From contig MERE01000020.1 of assembly GCA_001771975.1 (NCBI GenBank), forward strand, positions 1 to 38,626: 38,626 nucleotides of DNA. Reading direction: 5' to 3'. This document shows positions 33,335-38,626 of the stretch, piece by piece. The notes under the pieces were generated by a model that searched no databases, was not told the DNA's origin, and saw only the letters and a list, made by a program, of their open reading frames with translations. The position numbers and the translations under genes were made by a program. The number at the start of each line of letters is the position of its first letter. Within the stretch, counting starts at the first letter, position 1. Source of the stretch: Betaproteobacteria bacterium RIFCSPLOWO2_02_FULL_68_150. Its GTDB lineage: Bacteria; Pseudomonadota; Gammaproteobacteria; Burkholderiales; SG8-39.

Positions 33335-34108
33335 TCAGCGCAACGCGGTCAGCAGCTGCGCGAACACCTTGGGCGCGCCGGCGACGATGTCGCCGCTCTC
33401 GAGATAGCCGGGCTCGCCCGCAAAATCGCCCACCAGCCCGCCCGCTTCCTGGATCAGCAGCGCCCCCGCGGCCATGTCCCAGGGCGAAAGGCCCATCTCC
33501 CAGAACGCGTCCAGCCGTCCGGCGGCTACGTAGGCGAGGTCGAGCGCGGCCGCGCCGGCGCGGCGCACGCCAGCGCTCGAGGTCATCAGCGTCCGCAGCT
33601 GCCGCACGTAGCGGTCGAGGTGCTGCAGTTCCTTGAACGGAAATCCCGTGCCTACGAGCGCCTCCTTGAGCCGCGGGCAACGCGTGACGCGGATGCGCCG
33701 GTCGTTGAGGAAGGCGCCGCCGCCGCGCGATGCGGTGAACAGCTCGTTGCGCGCCGGGTCGTACACCACTGCATGCGAGGTGACACCGCGGTGCTGCACG
33801 GCGATTGAAACGCAGTATTGCGGGAAGCCGTGGATGAAATTGGTGGTGCCGTCGAGCGGATCGATCACCCAGCGGTAATCCGATGCGCTCGCGCTGGCGC
33901 CGGACTCCTCGGCGAGGATGGCGTGCGCGGGATAGGCACGGCGTACGATGTCGATGATCGCGCTTTCGGCGGCCTGGTCGACCTGGGTGACGAAATCGTT
34001 GGCCTGCTTGGAGCGCACCGCAAGCGCCGTGCCGTCGAATGCCGCGCGGTTGATGATGGCGCCGGCGCGCCGGGCGGCCTTCACCGCAACGTTGAGCATC
34101 GGATGCAT
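33335..34108 (-). CDS. suhB: inositol-1-monophosphatase SuhB
   Basis: A 257-residue member of the inositol monophosphatase family. The start [16 protein letters not shown] matches the usual SuhB start closely. Metal and substrate motifs are ILAEESG near 65, [15 protein letters not shown] near 81 and [15 protein letters not shown] near 215. In E. coli SuhB also serves the rRNA antitermination complex; that role is family knowledge, not shown here. It is divergent from trmJ with only 27 bases between the two start codons, as in many proteobacteria, so their promoters must overlap or lie in each other's coding sequence. Confidence 0.96.
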   Translation of the reverse strand: MHPMLNVAVKAARRAGAIINRAAFDGTALAVRSKQANDFVTQVDQAAESAIIDIVRRAYPAHAILAEESGASASASDYRWVIDPLDGTTNFIHGFPQYCVSIAVQHRGVTSHAVVYDPARNELFTASRGGGAFLNDRRIRVTRCPRLKEALVGTGFPFKELQHLDRYVRQLRTLMTSSAGVRRAGAAALDLAYVAAGRLDAFWEMGLSPWDMAAGALLIQEAGGLVGDFAGEPGYLESGDIVAGAPKVFAQLLTALR

Positions 34109-34135
34109 GGGGCGCGCGCATTGTATCCTGCGGGC

Positions 34136-34882
34136 ATGAAGGCACCGCTCGATCGATTGCGCATCGTGCTGTGCAGGCCGGGCCACCCGGGCAACATCGG
34201 CGCCGCCGCGCGCGCCATGAAGACCATGGGTGTCACCGACCTGCGCCTGGTCGCGCCCGCACGCTTTCCTGCGCCGGAAGCGCAGTGGCTCGCGACGCAC
34301 GCCGCCGACGTGCTCGAGAGCGCACGCACGCACGCATCGCTCGGCGACGCGCTGGCCGATTGCGTGGCCGCTTTCGCGCTCAGCGCGCGACCGCGCGAGT
34401 GGTCGCCGCAGGTGCTCGCGGCGCGTGCGGCGGCGGCGCGCGCCCTCGAACTCGCCGCGCACGGACCGGTGGCGTTCGTGTTCGGCAACGAGTCCGCCGG
34501 CCTGAGCAACGACGAGCTGTTCGCGTGCCAGCACCTGGTTCACATTCCCGCGCATGCGGAGTACAGCTCGCTCAATCTGGCGCAGGCGGTGCAGGTGGTG
34601 TGCTACGAGCTTTTCGTCGCCGCTGGAGCCGGCATTCCCGGGTCGCGCGCCGAGCGGCTCGCCACCATCGAGGACATCGAAGGCCTGTACCGTCATCTCG
34701 AGCAGGCGGCGGTGGAAAGCGGTTTCCTCGTCCCGGGTTCGGGATCGAAGCTGCGCGAGCGCTGGCGGCGGCTTTTCTCGCGCGTGCCGGCGCTCGAAAG
34801 GGAGGAAGTGAACATTCTGCGCGGCTTGCTGAAGGCCCTGCAAGCGGGCCGCAAAGGCAAGTTCTTTGACGCGGAACAATAG
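34136..34882 (+). CDS. trmJ: tRNA (cytidine/uridine-2'-O-)-methyltransferase TrmJ
   Basis: A 248-residue SPOUT-fold RNA methyltransferase that modifies the ribose at position 32 of certain tRNAs. Motifs are [23 protein letters not shown] near 20, [14 protein letters not shown] near 115 and [23 protein letters not shown] near 135, the last forming the SAM-binding trefoil knot. The ATG at 34136 is chosen; the frame is open far upstream but that part is the antisense of suhB. cysE follows after 36 bases. Confidence 0.95.
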   Translation: MKAPLDRLRIVLCRPGHPGNIGAAARAMKTMGVTDLRLVAPARFPAPEAQWLATHAADVLESARTHASLGDALADCVAAFALSARPREWSPQVLAARAAAARALELAAHGPVAFVFGNESAGLSNDELFACQHLVHIPAHAEYSSLNLAQAVQVVCYELFVAAGAGIPGSRAERLATIEDIEGLYRHLEQAAVESGFLVPGSGSKLRERWRRLFSRVPALEREEVNILRGLLKALQAGRKGKFFDAEQ

Positions 34883-34911
34883 TTGACCGCGTTGGTCGGA
34901 TAACCTAGGAT
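34883..34911 (+). promoter_or_regulatory. candidate cysE promoter close to the start codon
   Basis: TTGACC at 34883-34888 and TAGGAT at 34906-34911 are 17 bases apart. Transcription would start near 34918, almost at the cysE ATG at 34919. Part of the same bases (AGGA at 34907-34910) could instead act as a ribosome-binding site on a longer trmJ-cysE transcript. Confidence 0.4.
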
Positions 34912-34918
34912 TACCTTC

Positions 34919-35638
34919 ATGTTCAGACAACTACGCGACGATATCCAGAGCGTCTTCGAACGCGATCCGGCGGCGCGCACGGCCTGGGAGGTGCTCACCT
35001 GCTATCCGGGCCTGCACGCGATCTATTTTCACAAGCTGTCGCGCTGGTTCTGGAGCCACGGGCTGCGCTGGTTCGGCCGCCTGACCTCGCACTTCGGGCG
35101 CCTGCTCACCGGAATCGAGATCCATCCCGGTGCCACGATCGGAAAGCGGGTTTTCATCGACCACGGCATGGGCGTGGTGATCGGCGAGACCGCGGAGGTC
35201 GGTGACGATGTCACGCTCTATCACGGCGTCACCCTTGGCGGCACGACGTGGCAGAAGGGCAAGCGCCATCCGACTTTGGGCCGGGGTGTGGTGGTCGGCG
35301 CCGGCGCCAAGATTCTCGGGCCGATCCTCGTAGGCGAGGGCGCCAAGATCGGCTGCAATGCGGTAGTGGTCAAGGAAGTTCCGGCAGGCGCGACCGTAGT
35401 GGGCGTGCCGGGCCGCTTGGTCGAGGAGGCCGCGACCAAGAAGCAGGCCCGATTTGCGGCCTACGCCGTCTTGCAGGATCAGGATGATCCCTATGCCAGC
35501 GCGATCCAGATGCTGATCGAGCATTCCCGCGAGCTGGAACAGGCCGTTTCCGATCTGGGGGCAAAACTGAAAGAACTTGAACGCGGACCAGCGGACGCCC
35601 AGGGAGCCAAGCCTGAGCCCATCAGGGCAATCAAGTAA
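34919..35638 (+). CDS. cysE: serine O-acetyltransferase CysE
   Basis: A 239-residue enzyme making O-acetylserine, the direct precursor of cysteine. The N-terminal helical part ([26 protein letters not shown]) is followed by left-handed beta-helix hexapeptide repeats: [44 protein letters not shown] and [20 protein letters not shown]. The catalytic His/Asp set lies in IDHGMG and LYHGVTLGG. Length and C-terminus fit the short CysE form found with Isc genes. Placement next to iscR ties cysteine supply to Fe-S cluster assembly, where IscS uses cysteine as sulfur donor. Confidence 0.96.
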   Translation: MFRQLRDDIQSVFERDPAARTAWEVLTCYPGLHAIYFHKLSRWFWSHGLRWFGRLTSHFGRLLTGIEIHPGATIGKRVFIDHGMGVVIGETAEVGDDVTLYHGVTLGGTTWQKGKRHPTLGRGVVVGAGAKILGPILVGEGAKIGCNAVVVKEVPAGATVVGVPGRLVEEAATKKQARFAAYAVLQDQDDPYASAIQMLIEHSRELEQAVSDLGAKLKELERGPADAQGAKPEPIRAIK

Positions 35639-35657
35639 TTGAATAGGTTGAACAAAA

Positions 35658-35692
35658 ATAGTTGAGTGAATTGCTCAGGTTTTGGGTATACT
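35658..35692 (+). promoter_or_regulatory. iscR promoter with candidate IscR-binding site
   Basis: ATAGTTGAGTGAATTGCTCA and the following GGTTTT (35658-35683) contain the dyad TGAG-N7-CTCA, resembling an IscR type 1 site. It overlaps a TTGAGT -35-like element at 35662-35667. TATACT at 35687-35692, preceded by GGG, is a good -10 element. An auto-repressed isc promoter is normal in proteobacteria. Confidence 0.55.
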
Positions 35693-35725
35693 TGAGCGCG
35701 TCAATCAGGCATAGACGAGGACATC

Positions 35726-36208
35726 ATGAGACTCACGACCAAAGGCAGGTTCGCGGTGACGGCAATGGTCGATCTGGCGATGCGGCAGGCGCGGGGCCCC
35801 GTGACACTCGCCGGGATCAGCGAGCGCCAGAGAATTTCGCTTTCCTATCTCGAGCAGTTGTTCGGAAAACTGCGCCGGGCCGGCATCGTCTCCAGCGTGC
35901 GTGGGCCGGGCGGCGGTTACAACCTGGCGCAGAAAGCACAGGGCGTCACGGTTGCCGATATCATCGTCGCGGTGGATGAGCCGCTCGATGCCACGCAGTG
36001 CGGCGGCAAGGAAAATTGCCTGGACGACAAGCGCTGCATGACACACGACCTGTGGGCGCGGCTCAACGAGAAAATGTACGACTACCTGGCGTCGGTGACG
36101 CTCGCCGACCTGGTCGCGTACCAGCACGGCAAGCAGGTTGCGGTGCTGCAGGATTGGCGCGCCGCCGAGCAGCCGCCGGTGAAACCCGCGATCGCGGTTG
36201 CCGCATGA
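35726..36208 (+). CDS. iscR: Rrf2-family Fe-S regulator IscR
   Basis: A 160-residue transcription factor that senses Fe-S cluster status by carrying a [2Fe-2S] cluster. The winged helix-turn-helix runs from [19 protein letters not shown] through [19 protein letters not shown] and [12 protein letters not shown]. The cluster ligands C92, C98, C104 and H107 are all present at the positions known in E. coli IscR ([16 protein letters not shown]). With cluster it represses the isc operon at the site upstream. Its TGA overlaps the iscS start (ATGA), so the two are translationally coupled. Confidence 0.97.
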   Translation: MRLTTKGRFAVTAMVDLAMRQARGPVTLAGISERQRISLSYLEQLFGKLRRAGIVSSVRGPGGGYNLAQKAQGVTVADIIVAVDEPLDATQCGGKENCLDDKRCMTHDLWARLNEKMYDYLASVTLADLVAYQHGKQVAVLQDWRAAEQPPVKPAIAVAA

Positions 36209-37413
36209 AGCTGCCGATCTACCTCGACTACTCGGCGACCACGCCGGTCGATCCGCGTGTCGCGGAGAAGATGATCCCGTACCTCACCGAGCATTTCGGC
36301 AATCCGGCGAGCCGATCGCACGTGTTCGGCTGGAAGGCCGAGGAGGCGGTGGAAGAGGCGCGCGCCAGCGTCGCCGCACTGGTGAACTGCGACGCCAAGG
36401 ACCTCGTCTGGACCTCGGGGGCGACGGAATCGATCAACCTGGCGCTGAAGGGCGCGGCGGAGTTCTACAAGACGCGCGGCAAGCACCTGGTCACGGTCAA
36501 GACCGAGCACAAGGCCACGCTCGATACCTGCCGCGAACTGGAGCGGCGCGGTTTCGAGGTCACCTATCTCGACGTGGCGGCCGACGGCCTGCTGGACCTG
36601 GGCGAGCTCGAGGCGGCGCTGCGCGCGGACACCCTCCTCGTCTCGGTGATGTTCGTGAACAACGAGATCGGCGTGGTGCAGGACATCGCGGCGATCGGCG
36701 CGCTGTGCAGGTCCAAGGGCGTGCTGCTGCACGTCGATGCGGCGCAGGCCACCGGCAAGTGCCCGATCGACCTGCAAAGCCTCAAAGCCGACCTGATGTC
36801 GTTTTCGGCGCACAAGACTTACGGCCCGAAGGGCGTTGGCGCGCTCTACGTGCGGCGCAAGCCCCGCGTGCGGCTGGAGGCGCAGATCCACGGCGGCGGA
36901 CACGAGAGGGGTTTGCGCTCGGGCACGCTGGCGACGCACCAGATCGTCGGCATGGGCGAGGCGTTTCGCCTTGCGCGGCTCGAAATGGCGATCGAGAACG
37001 AGCGCATCCGCTCGCTGCGCGACAAGCTGCTGCGCGGCATGCAGGAGATCGAGGAAGTTTTCGTCAACGGCCATCTCGAGCAGCGCGTGCCGCACAATCT
37101 CAACGTCAGCTTCAATTTCGTCGAGGGCGAGTCGCTCATCATGGCGGTCAAGGACATTGCAGTCTCCTCCGGCTCGGCCTGCACCTCGGCGTCGCTCGAG
37201 CCGTCGTATGTCCTGCGGGCGCTGGGACGCTCGGACGAGCTGGCGCATTCGTCGATCCGCTTCACGCTCGGCCGCTTCACCAGCGAGGACGAGGTGGACT
37301 ACACCATCGATCACCTGAAGGCCAAGGTGAAGAAGCTGCGCGAGATGTCCCCGCTGTGGGAAATGCACCAGGAAGGCATCGACCTGGACTCCGTCCAGTG
37401 GGCGGCGCATTGA
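36205..37413 (+). CDS. iscS: cysteine desulfurase IscS
   Basis: A 402-residue PLP enzyme that takes sulfur from cysteine for Fe-S clusters and tRNA thiolation. It starts [23 protein letters not shown]. The PLP lysine lies in [12 protein letters not shown] near 203 and the persulfide Cys in [21 protein letters not shown] near 326. The end [30 protein letters not shown] is complete. The frame is open 207 bases further upstream, but that is inside iscR and the ATG at 36205 matches the family. Confidence 0.98.
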   Translation: MKLPIYLDYSATTPVDPRVAEKMIPYLTEHFGNPASRSHVFGWKAEEAVEEARASVAALVNCDAKDLVWTSGATESINLALKGAAEFYKTRGKHLVTVKTEHKATLDTCRELERRGFEVTYLDVAADGLLDLGELEAALRADTLLVSVMFVNNEIGVVQDIAAIGALCRSKGVLLHVDAAQATGKCPIDLQSLKADLMSFSAHKTYGPKGVGALYVRRKPRVRLEAQIHGGGHERGLRSGTLATHQIVGMGEAFRLARLEMAIENERIRSLRDKLLRGMQEIEEVFVNGHLEQRVPHNLNVSFNFVEGESLIMAVKDIAVSSGSACTSASLEPSYVLRALGRSDELAHSSIRFTLGRFTSEDEVDYTIDHLKAKVKKLREMSPLWEMHQEGIDLDSVQWAAH

Positions 37414-37461
37414 GACAGGCGAGGAGGGCAACGGCCCGGACGAATTTGAATTTCCTCATCT

Positions 37462-37496
37462 CTGCCGAGCTGGAGTGAATCATTCCAGGTCGGCAG
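37462..37496. terminator. strong stem-loop between iscS and iscU
   Basis: CTGCCGA...TCGGCAG encloses GCTGGAG/TTCCAG-type pairing: about 15 pairs with one G-G mismatch and a three-base AAT loop. No T run follows, so it is more likely an RNA stability or processing element, or a partial terminator, than a simple terminator. It lies 48 bases after iscS and 63 before iscU. Confidence 0.6.
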
Positions 37497-37559
37497 ACCG
37501 GGGAAAATCAACTGACGCGCATTCCGATGCAAATTGACGGAAACTAGCTGGAGAGCACC

Positions 37560-37970
37560 ATGGCATACAGCAACAAAGTCATCGATCACTACGAGAACCC
37601 GAGAAACGTGGGTTCGTTCGACAAGTCCGACGAGGCGATAGGCACCGGCATGGTCGGCGCGCCGGCCTGCGGCGACGTGATGAAACTGCAGATCAGGGTG
37701 AACGCAGCCGGCGTCATCGAGGACGCGCGCTTCAAGACCTACGGTTGCGGCTCGGCCATTGCCTCCAGCTCGCTCGTCACCGAGTGGGTCAAGGGCAAGA
37801 CGCTCGCCGAGGCGGCGACCATCCGGAACACGCAGATCGCCGAGGAGCTGACGCTGCCGCCGGTCAAGATCCACTGCTCGATCCTGGCGGAGGACGCGAT
37901 CAAGGCGGCAGTGGCGGATTACCGCAACAAGCACGGCGAGCAGGCGACTGACGCCAAGAAAGTCGCCTGA
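37560..37970 (+). CDS. iscU: Fe-S cluster scaffold IscU
   Basis: A 136-residue scaffold on which [2Fe-2S] clusters are built with sulfur from IscS. It begins [21 protein letters not shown]. The three cluster cysteines lie in [22 protein letters not shown] and [12 protein letters not shown], and the LPPVK motif just before the last one is the binding site for the HscA chaperone. GGAGAG before the ATG is a clear ribosome-binding site. Confidence 0.98.
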   Translation: MAYSNKVIDHYENPRNVGSFDKSDEAIGTGMVGAPACGDVMKLQIRVNAAGVIEDARFKTYGCGSAIASSSLVTEWVKGKTLAEAATIRNTQIAEELTLPPVKIHCSILAEDAIKAAVADYRNKHGEQATDAKKVA

Positions 37971-37984
37971 GCGCGGAGGATGGC

Positions 37985-38308
37985 ATGGCTGTAACACTGA
38001 CCGAGAAGGCGGCGAGCCACGTGCAGGGATTCCTGGCCAAGCGCGGCAGGGGTATTGCGCTGCGCGTCGGCGTGCGCACATCGGGCTGCTCCGGCATGGC
38101 CTACAAGCTGGAGTTCGCCGACGCCGTCGCGCCGGAGGACATCCAGTTCGAGTGCCACGGCGTCAAGGTCGTGGTCGATCCCAAGAGCCTGCCGTATGTC
38201 GATGGCACGGAACTCGATTACACGCGCGAGGGCCTCAACGAGGGGTTCAGGTTCAACAACCCCAACGTCAAGGACGCCTGCGGCTGCGGCGAATCGTTCA
38301 ACGTCTGA
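37985..38308 (+). CDS. iscA: A-type Fe-S carrier IscA
   Basis: A 107-residue HesB/IscA-type carrier. It opens [20 protein letters not shown]. The three conserved cysteines are in [14 protein letters not shown] and the terminal CGCGESFNV. It starts 14 bases after iscU with GCGGAGGA as ribosome-binding site, and its TGA overlaps the probable CTG start of hscB. Confidence 0.97.
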   Translation: MAVTLTEKAASHVQGFLAKRGRGIALRVGVRTSGCSGMAYKLEFADAVAPEDIQFECHGVKVVVDPKSLPYVDGTELDYTREGLNEGFRFNNPNVKDACGCGESFNV

Positions 38309-38626
38309 AGAACCATTTCGAGCTCTTCGGGCTGCAACCGGCCTACGCGCTGGAGACTGAGCAGCTCGAGCGCGCCTATCGCGAGATCCAGGCGCGCATC
38401 CACCCGGACCGTTTCGCGCATGCGGGCGACGCCGAGCGCCGCGCGTCGATGCAATGGACCACGCGCGTCAACGAGGCCTATCGCATCCTGAAGAGCCCGG
38501 TGCAGCGCGGCAAGTACCTGCTGGGACTGCAGGGCGTCGACGTCGCGTTCGAGACCAACACGGCGATGCCGGCCGAGTTCCTCGCGCAGCAGATGGAATG
38601 GCGCGAGCAACTGGAAGAGGCGCTGG
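38305..38626 (+). CDS. hscB: co-chaperone HscB, 3' end outside window
   Basis: The J-domain co-chaperone that brings IscU to HscA. About 107 residues are visible: [21 protein letters not shown], then the HPD motif of [33 protein letters not shown] and the helical region that contacts IscU. No ATG, GTG or TTG lies in frame near the start. CTG at 38305 is directly before KNHFELF, where relatives have their initiator, and overlaps the iscA stop as CTGA. The start is therefore probably a rare CTG codon, or a sequencing difference from ATG. Confidence 0.9.
   Translation, partial: MKNHFELFGLQPAYALETEQLERAYREIQARIHPDRFAHAGDAERRASMQWTTRVNEAYRILKSPVQRGKYLLGLQGVDVAFETNTAMPAEFLAQQMEWREQLEEAL

Noticed and set aside
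1-38626. CRISPR arrays and tRNA or rRNA genes
   Set aside because: No regularly spaced repeats or typical tRNA arm sequences were seen on either strand; a dedicated scan was not possible here.

Overview
The window looks like a high-GC betaproteobacterial chromosome segment. The evidence is the order suhB<-/->trmJ, cysE, iscR-iscS-iscU-iscA-hscB, the SelD enzyme fused to an NADH-dehydrogenase-like flavoprotein, and the codon use of the housekeeping genes. No rRNA, tRNA, CRISPR array, integrase, transposase or complete insertion sequence was found. The genus cannot be named from the sequence alone.

Left part (1-11.7 kb): the 5' part of an RffA/WecE sugar aminotransferase, a four-helix EamA/ArnE-like membrane protein and a small RG-rich protein form a leftward group. 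A rightward pair follows: a phosphofructokinase with PPi-type active-site motifs, and a giant (2914 aa) NdvB/ChvB-type cyclic beta-1,2-glucan synthase. After it come a leftward 44-aa basic protein that is easy to overlook and a decayed ATP-grasp fragment.

Middle part (12.5-27.1 kb): an accessory island with one strong promoter and six closely spaced rightward genes. They are (1) an SNF2-type helicase with an XRE helix-turn-helix fused at its N-terminus and a DUF3883 nuclease-like domain at its C-terminus; (2) a TrlF-like PHP domain plus SMC/ABC ATPase; (3) a Schlafen AlbA_2 domain plus RecG-C-terminal/HATPase protein; (4) a DUF1156 DNA methylase with a zinc-ribbon insert; (5) a Fic protein cut down to its N-terminal inhibitory part; (6) a DUF499 AAA ATPase. 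Genes 1, 4 and 6 form a helicase-methylase-ATPase core, which I recall being labelled an Hma-type defence system. Genes 2, 3 and 5 look like cargo embedded in it. This is the most interesting part of the window. The likely logic is that the methylase marks self DNA, the helicase and ATPase act on unmarked DNA, and the embedded nuclease-like ATPase and Schlafen protein add further activities. The HTH on the helicase could let the system repress its own promoter.

Right part (27.3-38.6 kb): the NADH dehydrogenase-SelD fusion; a DUF971 protein overlapping it tail to tail; a TonB-dependent receptor broken by a frameshift; a leftward suhB-glycosyltransferase pair; then trmJ, cysE and the Isc iron-sulfur cluster operon, with an IscR-type promoter and a strong hairpin between iscS and iscU. 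The window ends inside hscB.
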